A program made the position numbers and the translations under genes. The notes under the pieces are model-generated. The model saw only the letters and a program-made list of their open reading frames with translations, was not told where the DNA came from and made no database searches. From an uncultured Lachnospiraceae bacterium (GTDB taxonomy: Bacteria > Bacillota > Clostridia > Lachnospirales > Lachnospiraceae), in contig CAMUAR010000010.1 in NCBI GenBank assembly GCA_947086895.1, positions 22,989 to 86,988 on the forward strand: 64,000 nt of DNA. Reading direction: 5' to 3'. This document shows, in pieces, positions 1 through 8,765 of the stretch (positions are counted from its first letter, which is position 1; each line of letters begins with the position of its first letter).

Positions 1-1
1 G

Positions 2-388
2 GAACAGATGTCAAAATGGGCGAAGGATAAAGGATACTGGTATCCAAAGAGCGGTTCGATCCACTCGATTGTAAACGGGACGGCAAAGGCGTTCGGTCTG
101 GAATCCGAAGGAATTGGAAACGACAGTTCGACGCCGGAAAAGATTAAAAAAGCGCTGAAAAACGGCGATATGGTAGTTGCTTTGATGGGGAAGGGACATT
201 TTACAAAAGGCGGACATTTTATTGTTCTGCGCGGGATTACAGACAGTGGAAAAATTTTGGTTGCAGACTGCAACAGCAGAGATAACACGCTGGCAGAATG
301 GGATTTAAAAACTTTGACGGACGAGGCAAAGTGGGCTTCCGACGGCGGTCCGTTCTGGATTATCCGTAATCCGAATACAATAAAATAA
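2..388 (+). CDS. C39-like cysteine peptidase, C-terminal part (5' end outside window)
   Basis: The reading frame is open from base 2 without a stop, so the gene begins upstream of the window; the ATG at 8 is probably internal. The 128 visible residues look like the C-terminal half of a papain-fold C39_2-type peptidase. The GKGHF and GGHFIVLRG stretches would carry the catalytic His, and the following VADCNSR supplies the usual Asp/Asn. The Cys of the active site would lie in the missing N-terminal half. Such proteins are usually secreted cell-wall or peptide-processing enzymes, but no signal or anchor can be judged here. A subtilase gene starts 22 bases downstream in the same direction, so the two may be cotranscribed. 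Family assignment is moderate; substrate unknown. Confidence 0.6.
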   Translation, partial: EQMSKWAKDKGYWYPKSGSIHSIVNGTAKAFGLESEGIGNDSSTPEKIKKALKNGDMVVALMGKGHFTKGGHFIVLRGITDSGKILVADCNSRDNTLAEWDLKTLTDEAKWASDGGPFWIIRNPNTIK

Positions 389-410
389 TCCTTTTGCGCG
401 GAGGCGCAAG

Positions 411-2123
411 ATGAATTGTAGAGAAGCTGTCTATTCAGAAGATGTTGCGGAATACTTTGTCCAGAGGTTTCAGGGGTTAGCTAGCCTTCAAAAACAGTAT
501 GGCGCTGATTGCATTCAGGCGCTTGACGAAAGATATGCCGTTGTTTATATCCAATCTGCTGCGCTGATAAATTTTAACAACGAGTTTTCCAAAGTTTACC
601 GGGCGGTGCCAAAGTGCTATACAGTGACGGATCAATTTGACTCAAGTTCTCAGGTTTCCGACCGAAACAGCGCAGCTGCATTGGAGGAGATAGGGGTGGC
701 GCAGCTTCGCAGGCTCCCCTATCTTGATTTATATGGAAACGGAGTGATGATTGGATTTGTGGATACAGGGATCGATTACACACATCCGGCATTCCGAAAT
801 TCCGACGGCACAAGCCGAATTTATTCGATCTGGGATCAGACTGTGCAGGATGGAGTTTCACCAGCAGGATTTACTTACGGTCAAGAATATACGAAACTGG
901 AGTTAAACCAAGCGTTATCTTCGGAAGAACCGCTGTCGCTTCTCCCGGAAACCGATGAGATCGGTCATGGAACTTTTGTGGCAGGAGTGGCAGCAGGCAA
1001 TATAGAACGAAGCACAGATTTTTCTGGAGTTGCGCCGCAGACGGAAATTGTGATGGTAAAGTTAAAGCAGGCAAAGGAATATCTTCGCGATTTGTATGTA
1101 ATACCGCAAGGCAAACCTTGTTTTCAGGAAACAGATCTAATATTTGGAGTACAGTATTTGATCCGAACTGCGGAGAAAGCAAATAAGCCCTTAGTGATCT
1201 GCATGACGCTTAACACCAATTCTGGGGGGCATGACGGCGCTGGAATTCTGGATGAAATTTTAGACGATATAGGAGACCGTCATAATACATGTATTGTGAC
1301 TTCAACGGGGAATGAAGGAGGATATGGGCTGCACTATCATTCAAACGGTGTGCAGGAAAATGGATATGAAGAGGTAGAACTGCGGGTCGGGGAAGGGGAA
1401 AATGGTTTTACGATGGAGCTGTGGGCGACCTCTCTAAACCAATATTCTATATCTGTAATATCTCCGACCGGAGAATTGATTAACCGGGAAATGAATCGAA
1501 GAAACCATACTCAAATTATGGATTTTCTTTTTGAAGATACGAAAATTTTTCTCGATTATTATATGGCTGAGAGCGCCAGTGGAACACAGCTGATTTTGAT
1601 GCGGGTGCAGCGCCCTACATCGGGAATCTGGAGGTTTTTGGTTTATCAGGATCAGGAGTTTGGCGGAGCTTTTGATATATGGCTGCCAGTGCATACATTT
1701 TTGCAGGAAACAACTTATTTTTTGCGCCCTGACCCGGATACCACAATTGCAAATCCAGGCAATACGGTTCGCATTATCACTGCTGCGTCTTACCAGATAT
1801 CAGACCAATCCATCTACCTGCATTCCGGCAGAGGATTTACCAGAAACAATCTTGTCAAGCCGGATATCGCCGCGCCGGGCATTGCTATTTACGGTCCGCG
1901 CACGGGCGGCGGATATCGGATTGTATCAGGAGGCGGAGCTGCGGCGGCATTGACGGCAGGCGGCTGCGTGCTGCTTTTGGAATGGGCGATTGTGATGAAA
2001 AGACAGCCGGAGCTGCGCACGCAGAATGTTAAGCGCCTTTTGCGCGGAGGAGCGGAGCGGGAGGGCGTGACATATCCGAGCAGGGAATGGGGGGATTATG
2101 TTATTATAGTGTCGAGTTCGTGA
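411..2123 (+). CDS. Csp-like S8 subtilase, predicted pseudoprotease (catalytic Ser replaced by Gly)
   Basis: A 570-residue subtilisin-fold protein with the layout of clostridial Csp germination proteases: a prodomain-like first ~100 residues, the Asp motif FVDTGIDY (Asp118), the His motif GHGTFVAG (His186), a jelly-roll-like middle region (about 290-440), and a C-terminal end of the catalytic domain. Where active relatives have SGTSxAAA, this protein reads SGGGAAAALTAG, so Gly509 stands at the nucleophile position. Asp and His are intact but the enzyme should not cleave peptides. No signal peptide is evident, which is usual for Csp proteins. The start at 411 has GGAGG at 400-404. In C. difficile CspA and CspC are inactive and regulate germination; a similar sensing or scaffold role is inferred only. 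It is a single gene, not a cspBAC operon. Confidence 0.8.
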   Translation: MNCREAVYSEDVAEYFVQRFQGLASLQKQYGADCIQALDERYAVVYIQSAALINFNNEFSKVYRAVPKCYTVTDQFDSSSQVSDRNSAAALEEIGVAQLRRLPYLDLYGNGVMIGFVDTGIDYTHPAFRNSDGTSRIYSIWDQTVQDGVSPAGFTYGQEYTKLELNQALSSEEPLSLLPETDEIGHGTFVAGVAAGNIERSTDFSGVAPQTEIVMVKLKQAKEYLRDLYVIPQGKPCFQETDLIFGVQYLIRTAEKANKPLVICMTLNTNSGGHDGAGILDEILDDIGDRHNTCIVTSTGNEGGYGLHYHSNGVQENGYEEVELRVGEGENGFTMELWATSLNQYSISVISPTGELINREMNRRNHTQIMDFLFEDTKIFLDYYMAESASGTQLILMRVQRPTSGIWRFLVYQDQEFGGAFDIWLPVHTFLQETTYFLRPDPDTTIANPGNTVRIITAASYQISDQSIYLHSGRGFTRNNLVKPDIAAPGIAIYGPRTGGGYRIVSGGGAAAALTAGGCVLLLEWAIVMKRQPELRTQNVKRLLRGGAEREGVTYPSREWGDYVIIVSSS

Positions 2124-2246
2124 GAAGCCAGTAAAATAAAAGGATTCTTCTCATAAAATACCATAAAAATAGAATAATTTTAAAGTGATACAATGGTTTG
2201 ATTTTATTTGAAATCTTATATTGTTGTGTGCTCGCTATCAAATACA

Positions 2247-2275
2247 TTGACATTTGGGGTTATTTGTTGTACTAT
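2247..2275 (+). promoter_or_regulatory. sigma-A type promoter for the GrpE-like/Hsp70-like locus
   Basis: TTGACA at 2247-2252, a 17-base spacer, and TACTAT at 2270-2275, ending about 40 bases before the GrpE-like start codon. It is a near-consensus vegetative promoter. No CIRCE-like inverted repeat (HrcA operator) was seen beside it. Confidence 0.65.
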
Positions 2276-2317
2276 TATTGGTATATTTTTAAAATAAGGA
2301 TCGGAGCTTGATGAGCA

Positions 2318-3058
2318 ATGACTAAGATAGATTTGGAAAGTGTACGTCAGTTTATTTTAAGCGACGAAGAAATCAAGGAGTATTTTCTCTCTCTTACCAG
2401 AAAGGAAAATTCTGGGCGTTCAGCCTACGGCAATAGGGAATTTTCAGATAAGATTCCCGGACAGCAAGTTTCCCCTGAAAATGAATTGGAAAATTTTACC
2501 AGATCGGCAGAGTCAGAAAATGCTGTGCTGCGAAAAGAGCTTAAGGCAGCACAGGAGCAAATAGCAGCGCTTAAGAACGAATGCAATAGTCTACATAGAG
2601 CTGCCGCACAGGCGGAAAACCAGAAAAATGCTGCGCTGGAACAGCTTGCAGTATTTGAACCAATCTGTTCTATTATGGAGATTTACAATTCCTTGGATGA
2701 AAAATCAAAAGCGGCGACAAAAAATATTTTCCGCACTGTCACACCGGATGGTTTTATATCCTGCGGAGTGCAGAAGGACAGTCTGGCGAATTTATGGGAT
2801 TACGGCAGGACGTTAGCGGCTTATGGCTCAGAGGATTGCCTGAAAATCAATCAGCTTTTTGGATACTTCGTCTCACTGTATAACCTGACTTTTGAACAAC
2901 CTGTTTACATGCTGATTGAACCGCATACAGGGGATCGATTTGATGAGGATGTTCATGTGTGTATGACGCGAGGAAAAAGAATAGCTGTTGTTTCGGGTGT
3001 ATTGCTCCGAGGGTACCGTATAAATGGCAAAACGGTGAACAAAGCACTGGTAAAGTGA
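2318..3058 (+). CDS. GrpE-like nucleotide exchange factor paired with Hsp70-like ATPases
   Basis: A 246-residue protein with an N-terminal region of unknown fold, a predicted coiled coil at about residues 55-112 (long Glu/Ala/Lys/Gln heptads), a helical middle, and a C-terminal segment resembling the GrpE beta domain. That segment contains GDRFDEDVH at 205-213, followed by VVSGVLLRGYRINGKTVNKALVK, which matches the GrpE arrangement of a VLxxGY motif and a terminal xxALVxV strand. It ends 10 bases before an Hsp70-like gene, so the pairing supports a role in ADP release from that ATPase. It is not the housekeeping grpE, which normally sits with hrcA, dnaK and dnaJ. No DnaJ-like gene is present here. 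The start codon has only a weak upstream GGAG. Family placement rests on motif reading, not on a search. Confidence 0.6.
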   Translation: MTKIDLESVRQFILSDEEIKEYFLSLTRKENSGRSAYGNREFSDKIPGQQVSPENELENFTRSAESENAVLRKELKAAQEQIAALKNECNSLHRAAAQAENQKNAALEQLAVFEPICSIMEIYNSLDEKSKAATKNIFRTVTPDGFISCGVQKDSLANLWDYGRTLAAYGSEDCLKINQLFGYFVSLYNLTFEQPVYMLIEPHTGDRFDEDVHVCMTRGKRIAVVSGVLLRGYRINGKTVNKALVK

Positions 3059-3068
3059 GGTAAGAGAT

Positions 3069-5336
3069 ATGGAATGCACAAAACTTGTTGACAAGCTGCC
3101 GCTTGGCACTGACAGTTTGCGTGAAATGGTTCGCACAAAAATTTCCAAAACCATACAAGAGAAACAGCCGGAAGAATTTAAGATCAGCGGGACGGACGGG
3201 CAGACCAATCCGGTGATTGCTCTCGATAAAATCAGCGCGGAAGAAGTTTCAAAACTTTTGCTGGAAGTGGATCATGAACGTGCTGATATTGACCCTTATG
3301 ACGAGAAAATTCTCACTGACCCAAACAGAGGGCATTGGGATTTGTGGATCGACGGCGATGTGAGCGATTGTCTGGTATTGGATCTTTCTTGTCAGGGATA
3401 TGTGGCGCGCAATCCTCGCGCAGATATCAATCAGAACCGTATTGTTGCTATTGATTTTGGCACAAAAAGCACGGTTGTCGTCTACCAGAATGAGGACAGC
3501 CGCATCTTGCCTGTGCGTGTAGGAACAGGAAATGTCAGCAAAAGCATTCAGGCGGAGCATTATGAAAATCCTACAATTATTGAATTTAATAATCTGTCTG
3601 TTTTTTTAGAAGCATACTATGCTACCTTGGGACGTCCCGCTACACGCTGGGAGGACGTTTATATTTCCCACCGGGCGGTGGATGATCTTCAAAGTTCGCG
3701 CAGTACGGATTACAGCGCGTTTTTTACAGAGTTAAAGCAATGGGCGGGAGATGCGGGCGTAAAAAAATCACTGCGCATCCGCGACCGAGAAAACAATGAT
3801 TATTTGATTAAACCATTTCATGAACTTTCCGATACAGATCTAAATCCAATCGAACTTTATGCATACTATCTTGGATTGTACATAAACAATATGCGTAATG
3901 GAATCTTTTTTAACTATTACTTATCTTTTCCAGTTACTTATGAGATTTCAGTGCGGGAAAAAATTGCACAAAGCTTTGAAAAAGGAATTAAAAAAGCGCT
4001 TCCAGAAACACTTTTAAAAGACGATGCTGTTATGAAGAATTTCAAAATCAATGGGAGCATCAGCGAGCCAGCAGCTTATGCGGTGTGCGCTTTGCAGGAG
4101 TACGGCTTCGAACCGATGGATGATGAGATGGTATTCTACTCGGTATTTGATTTTGGCGGCGGTACTACGGATTTTGATTTTGGTGTGTGGAAAGAATCGG
4201 AGTCCCCAAAGTATGACTATACCGTCGAACACTTTGGCGCGAGCGGAGACCGGTATCTCGGCGGTGAAAATATTCTGGCAGAGTTAGCCTTTTATGTATT
4301 CCGAACAAACGAAGATAAGCTTAGGGAGGAAAATATCACATTTAACCGCCCTCCAATGTGTCCAGATTTTGCCGGAAGCGAGACGCTGATCTCCGATTCG
4401 AGAGAAGCAAATATAAATATGCACAATCTCACGGATAAACTTCGTCCGGTATGGGAAAATACAGGGGAGGAAACCGTGGACGAGAGCGGCGCCATCAAAG
4501 TGAATCTATTCCGCAATGATGGTTCGGAGGTTGTAGGAATGGCGCTTGCGGCTGATTTGGATGAACTCAATGATTTGATCTACCAGCGTATTGAAAAGGG
4601 AATTGACAGTTTTTTCACATCGTTGATCACAGCGTTTGGAAAACAGTATTTGATTGATGGAATCGATAAGATTTATATTATTCTGGCTGGAAATTCTTCA
4701 AAATCACAGTATGTTGAGGAGATTTTCAGCAAAAAGATTCTCTCTTGCACAAGAGAGCTTAAGCGCAGCGATACCAACCCTATGTTTGAACTGCTCCCGC
4801 CAATCGGCACAGAAGCCTTTTACAAAAAGAGGGAGGAAATAAACCCGGAAGCGGCGGAACGCCCGGACGACAGAGGAGAGTTTGAGCGTCCGTCCGGGAA
4901 GACGGGAGTGGCGTTTGGTCTGATCGAATGCCGCAAGGGAGGTCGAGTTGAGATTATTGAAAGCGATGAGACCGGAGGTGAGATTCCGTTTAAATATTAT
5001 ATTGGAACCCGCAGAAAGCGGTGCTTTAAAAGCTTGGATGAGAGCGGCAGACCGTCGAGAATTCCGGGCAGAATGGACTATGGCAGATGGTATGAAGTAT
5101 TTGAATCCGACGATTATACCATTGAGATTTACTACACGACTGAGCCGGATGCTGTCACCAACCGTATGCCGATTGAAAATGCGAGAAAGCTTATGCTTCA
5201 TACAGATGCGGAAAATAAACTTGTGTTTATCCGTGCAGCCGATCCGCATACATTAGAATATATTTCTGCAGAAAATGTTGAGGATGTAAAAAATGGGGAT
5301 TATATCGGCATGATACATCGAATATCATTAGAGTAA
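3069..5336 (+). CDS. Hsp70-like (actin-fold) ATPase, paralogue A
   Basis: A 755-residue protein. After about 125 N-terminal residues comes an actin/Hsp70 ATPase core: phosphate-1 motif AIDFGTKSTVVVY (127-139), the connect-type motif SEPAAYAV (332-339), phosphate-2 motif DFGGGTTDFDFG (361-372), and an adenosine-type motif IILAGNSSKSQYVEEIF (537-553). The core is longer than in DnaK, and the C-terminal ~170 residues do not read like a DnaK substrate domain, so the client-binding part is probably different. The region before the ATPase carries a box, LLEVDHERADIDPYD, also found in paralogue B. The gene has a GAGGTAAGAG ribosome site and follows the GrpE-like gene by 10 bases. Function unknown; a chaperone-like or regulatory ATPase is inferred. 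Confidence 0.8.
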   Translation: MECTKLVDKLPLGTDSLREMVRTKISKTIQEKQPEEFKISGTDGQTNPVIALDKISAEEVSKLLLEVDHERADIDPYDEKILTDPNRGHWDLWIDGDVSDCLVLDLSCQGYVARNPRADINQNRIVAIDFGTKSTVVVYQNEDSRILPVRVGTGNVSKSIQAEHYENPTIIEFNNLSVFLEAYYATLGRPATRWEDVYISHRAVDDLQSSRSTDYSAFFTELKQWAGDAGVKKSLRIRDRENNDYLIKPFHELSDTDLNPIELYAYYLGLYINNMRNGIFFNYYLSFPVTYEISVREKIAQSFEKGIKKALPETLLKDDAVMKNFKINGSISEPAAYAVCALQEYGFEPMDDEMVFYSVFDFGGGTTDFDFGVWKESESPKYDYTVEHFGASGDRYLGGENILAELAFYVFRTNEDKLREENITFNRPPMCPDFAGSETLISDSREANINMHNLTDKLRPVWENTGEETVDESGAIKVNLFRNDGSEVVGMALAADLDELNDLIYQRIEKGIDSFFTSLITAFGKQYLIDGIDKIYIILAGNSSKSQYVEEIFSKKILSCTRELKRSDTNPMFELLPPIGTEAFYKKREEINPEAAERPDDRGEFERPSGKTGVAFGLIECRKGGRVEIIESDETGGEIPFKYYIGTRRKRCFKSLDESGRPSRIPGRMDYGRWYEVFESDDYTIEIYYTTEPDAVTNRMPIENARKLMLHTDAENKLVFIRAADPHTLEYISAENVEDVKNGDYIGMIHRISLE

Positions 5337-5385
5337 GATCTTTAAACTATGCACCTTGTTATGAAAATAGAACGTGCCTGCTGAT

Positions 5386-5432
5386 GCGCCTGGATATAGT
5401 TATAACGATAGTACATAGCTATATCCAGGCGC
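5386..5432. repeat. Perfect 14-bp inverted repeat between the two Hsp70-like genes
   Basis: Arms 5386-5399 (GCGCCTGGATATAG) and 5419-5432 are exact reverse complements around a 19-base loop. No U-run follows, so it is a poor intrinsic terminator. It lies in the 297-base gap between the paralogues, which otherwise shows no convincing gene. It could be an operator, an mRNA processing or stability hairpin, or a REP-like relic of the event that brought in the second copy. Confidence 0.7.
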
Positions 5433-5633
5433 ACTGCGAGAATAAAACTTGAGCGTAGCGTGTGAATATGGCTGTGAGTAATGGAGTACTGTACCTTGAC
5501 AAAATAGTTGTGAAATGGCGGATATCTCATGGCTTGAAGCAATCCAGTTGTTTCTATGAATGTTCCAGGAGCTGCTTTTGGATGCCTGTGAATGATCAGA
5601 GGAAAAAAACGCTAATAAAGTGAGGTAATAGAT

Positions 5634-8597
5634 ATGGAATATACAAAATTTGTTGACAAGCTCCCACTTAGTACTGACAGTTTGTACGCAATGTTTAAAT
5701 CTAAGATTTTTGACAGAATACTTGAGTCGGAGTTAAGTGGATTTCACAAGGAAGTTGAGCATGATGTCGGTCTGATACATGATTATTTTGCAAAATACGA
5801 GTGGATTCCCATGAGGATTGGCACTACTTCCAATATGGTATTATTTAATACCAAAGCTTCTATTTTCATTCCCGATTTGCTTACTTTTAAATTTGATGTC
5901 CACAAAAGAGTGACGGAAGATTATTCCCTTGGATTTTATAATTTTTCTGCCAAATTATTTAAAAAGGGGATTTTAGAAGCAATCTCTTTTAAAAGTATCG
6001 AAGATGTATATCTTCTGAACACAGAATATAGCCGCAAAAAAGATACCGGCAAGGATTTCGTTGATATTGTACATGAGATAAATCCTTCATTTAACAATTA
6101 TTTAGCTTATTCTGATCCAGATGCTGCGTCTCAGACCAGAGTTGGCACGACGCTGTTTGATATCCGGGAAAAAAACTTTGCTTCCGGTCGGATCCGCTCT
6201 GATTTTTCAGTTATGCCAATGGTTCGCGTCGCCTGTACAAACGCGGCTTCCCTGCTGCAAAGTCTGCGGGAATTAAAGCTTACAGTCACCCCTTACGGGG
6301 GCAAGTTTGGGGATTTAAAAACAGCTCTTGACCATATCAGCAGATCTTTTATGGCAGGATTAATTACAGATGATTTTCATATTAACTATGGTAAAATTTC
6401 CAATGATTTAAGGAATAAAGGAAGTCTGTCGGAGTTTAACATTAACTATAATACAATCACCAGCAGAGGGTATTCCGCAGGTGTGATTGACTCGTTGGAT
6501 GCGGATTCCATCGCAAAACCGCTGCTTGAAGTCGAGCATGAGCGTGCGGATATTGATCCTTATGACAGCAATATTCTTATCGACCCAAACCGCGGGCATT
6601 GGGATTTATGGAATAAGGACGAGGCAAAAGGATGCCCGATCTTGGATTTGTCCGCTATGGGATTTGTCGCGCGCAACCCAAAGGCGGATATTAACCAGAA
6701 CCGCGTTGTCGCCATTGATTTTGGAACGAAGAGTACGGTTGTAGTTTATCAGGATGAGGACAGCCATATTCTTCCGATGCGTGTGGGTACAGGAAATATC
6801 AGCAAGAGCATTCAGGCAAAACATTATGAAAATCCAACGGTTATCGAATTTAACGACCTGAAACGCTTTATGGATTCCTACGTTGCGACAGAAGGGCGTC
6901 CTGCTACGCACTGGGAGGATGTCTGCATTTCTCATAAAGCGGTGGATGATCTGCAGGTTTCCCGCAGCACCGATTACGGCGCGTTTTTATCTGGGCTGAA
7001 GCAGTGGGCGGGGGACACGGGCGTAAAGAGGGCGATCCGTATGCGCGACCGGGAAAACAAGGACTTTTTGCTCCAGCAGTTCCGCGAACTTTCCGATACA
7101 GATTTGGACCCGATCGAACTTTATGCGTACTACCTTGGACTCTACATCAACAATATGCGCAATGGAATCTTTCTGACTTACTACCTTTCTTTCCCTGTTA
7201 CTTATGAGATTGCAGTGCGGGAGAGAATTATTCAAAGTTTTAAGAAAGGAATCAAAAAATCCCTGCCTCGAACCGTTCTTGCCGACGAGGAAATTATGCA
7301 GAAATTCAAGATTAACGGCGGTATCAGCGAACCGGCTGCCTACGCGGTCTGTGCGCTTCAGGAATACGGCTTTGACCCGGAAGAGGGCAGCAAGATATTT
7401 TATTCTGTGTTCGATTTTGGCGGCGGCACTACCGATTTTGATTTTGGCGAATGGAGGGAATCGCTCTCGCCAAAATATGACTATACAATAGAGCATTTTG
7501 GTGCGAGCGGAGACCGGTATTTGGGCGGTGAAAATATTTTGGCGGAGCTGTCTTTCCATGTGTTCCGGCAAAATGAAGCAAAGCTTCGTGAGGAGCGAAT
7601 CACATTTACAAAACCTCCAATGTGTCCTGACTTTGCGGGAAGCGAGACATTGATCTCCGACTCGCGCGAGGGCAGAGTAAATATGAGGAATCTTACAGAG
7701 CGGCTGCGCCCGATCTGGGAAAATACAGAGGAAGAAGTGGTAGATCAAAGCGGCTGCATTAAAGTAAATCTTTTTCGCAACGACGGCTCGGAGGCGGTTG
7801 GGCTTTCCCTCTCCGCAGATAAGGAAGAACTGAACCAACTGATCTATCAGCGGATTGAAAAAGGGATCGAAAGCTTTTTTACATCCCTGATTACCGCTTA
7901 TGGAAATCACAAATTAAATCAAATAGAAAAAATTTATATTATTTTGGCGGGAAATTCCTCAAAATCAAAGTATGTGGAGGAAATTTTTAACGAAAAAATT
8001 TCTTTCTATACGCAAAAAATCAAGGGGGATAATACCGCGCCGATGTTTGAGCTATTGCCGCCGATTGGCACGGAGGAGTTTTTTGAACGAAAAGCGCAGA
8101 TCAATCCAAAAGCGATGGAACACAAGGATGTCCGCGGCGAATTTGAGCGGCCGACCGGAAAAACCGGCGTGGCGTTCGGGCTGATTGAATGCCGAAAAGG
8201 CGGTCGCATCGAGATTATAGCAAATGACGAGGTGGGCGGTGAAATACCGTTTAAGTATTATATCGGTACGCGGAGAAGACGCTTCTTCCGAATTATTGAG
8301 GAGGGCGGCAGACCGTCTAAAATTCCAGGAAAACTGGATTATGACCGGTGGTATGAGGTGTTTGAATCGGACGATTTCACGATGGAAATCTACTGTTCTA
8401 CCAAGCCGGAAGCCGTCACAAACACAATGTTAATCGAGGGAGCGAAAAAACTTATGCTCAGTACAGATGCAGAAAATGAGCTTGTATTTATCCGCGCTGT
8501 CGATCCGCATACCTTGGAGTATGTTTCTGCAAGAAGCATGGACGATGTGGAAGATGGAAATTATATTGGGTCGGTTCATCGGGTTTCCTTAGAATAA
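5634..8597 (+). CDS. Hsp70-like (actin-fold) ATPase, paralogue B with an extra N-terminal domain
   Basis: A 987-residue paralogue of the gene at 3069-5336. The first ~27 residues match paralogue A (both have the VDKLPL-TDSL pattern). About 230 residues with no match in A follow, and alignment resumes at the LLEVEHERADIDPYD box and runs to the C-terminus. The ATPase motifs are present: AIDFGTKSTVVVY, SEPAAYAV, DFGGGTTDFDFG and IILAGNSSKSKYVEEIF. The inserted region is mixed alpha/beta and aromatic-rich, and I recognise no family. The ribosome site GTGAGGTAATAGAT is nearly identical to that of paralogue A. Both copies may use the one GrpE-like protein. This gene is more GC-rich at third positions than A over much of its length, suggesting the copies diverged separately. 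Function unknown. Confidence 0.8.
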   Translation: MEYTKFVDKLPLSTDSLYAMFKSKIFDRILESELSGFHKEVEHDVGLIHDYFAKYEWIPMRIGTTSNMVLFNTKASIFIPDLLTFKFDVHKRVTEDYSLGFYNFSAKLFKKGILEAISFKSIEDVYLLNTEYSRKKDTGKDFVDIVHEINPSFNNYLAYSDPDAASQTRVGTTLFDIREKNFASGRIRSDFSVMPMVRVACTNAASLLQSLRELKLTVTPYGGKFGDLKTALDHISRSFMAGLITDDFHINYGKISNDLRNKGSLSEFNINYNTITSRGYSAGVIDSLDADSIAKPLLEVEHERADIDPYDSNILIDPNRGHWDLWNKDEAKGCPILDLSAMGFVARNPKADINQNRVVAIDFGTKSTVVVYQDEDSHILPMRVGTGNISKSIQAKHYENPTVIEFNDLKRFMDSYVATEGRPATHWEDVCISHKAVDDLQVSRSTDYGAFLSGLKQWAGDTGVKRAIRMRDRENKDFLLQQFRELSDTDLDPIELYAYYLGLYINNMRNGIFLTYYLSFPVTYEIAVRERIIQSFKKGIKKSLPRTVLADEEIMQKFKINGGISEPAAYAVCALQEYGFDPEEGSKIFYSVFDFGGGTTDFDFGEWRESLSPKYDYTIEHFGASGDRYLGGENILAELSFHVFRQNEAKLREERITFTKPPMCPDFAGSETLISDSREGRVNMRNLTERLRPIWENTEEEVVDQSGCIKVNLFRNDGSEAVGLSLSADKEELNQLIYQRIEKGIESFFTSLITAYGNHKLNQIEKIYIILAGNSSKSKYVEEIFNEKISFYTQKIKGDNTAPMFELLPPIGTEEFFERKAQINPKAMEHKDVRGEFERPTGKTGVAFGLIECRKGGRIEIIANDEVGGEIPFKYYIGTRRRRFFRIIEEGGRPSKIPGKLDYDRWYEVFESDDFTMEIYCSTKPEAVTNTMLIEGAKKLMLSTDAENELVFIRAVDPHTLEYVSARSMDDVEDGNYIGSVHRVSLE

Positions 8598-8689
8598 AAC
8601 GGTATAGAAAAAAGCAGCTCACAAAATACAGAAAAATTTCTTTTCTTTGGTGGTGCAAAGTTAGAATATGGGAAAAAATAATATTACAG

Positions 8690-8720
8690 AAAAAGGATTG
8701 TCATAGGACAATCCTTTTTT
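8690..8720 (+). terminator. Intrinsic terminator after the Hsp70-like locus
   Basis: Arms AAAAAGGATTGTC (8690-8702) and GACAATCCTTTTT (8707-8719) form a perfect 13-bp stem with an ATAG loop, and the T-run follows directly. It separates the chaperone-like locus from the recombinase module and could work in both directions. Confidence 0.85.
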
Positions 8721-8765
8721 TGAATAGAATAAAATAGATTGTACAAAAAAGGAGAGTATAATTTT

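Noticed and set aside
5470..5633. TTGACA at 5497 as a promoter for the second Hsp70-like gene
   Set aside because: No acceptable -10 hexamer occurs at 16-18 bases; readthrough from the upstream promoter is equally possible.
6987..7910. 307-residue minus-strand ORF inside the second Hsp70-like gene
   Set aside because: It lies fully within a strongly supported coding region, has no ribosome site and reads as antisense of conserved ATPase motifs.
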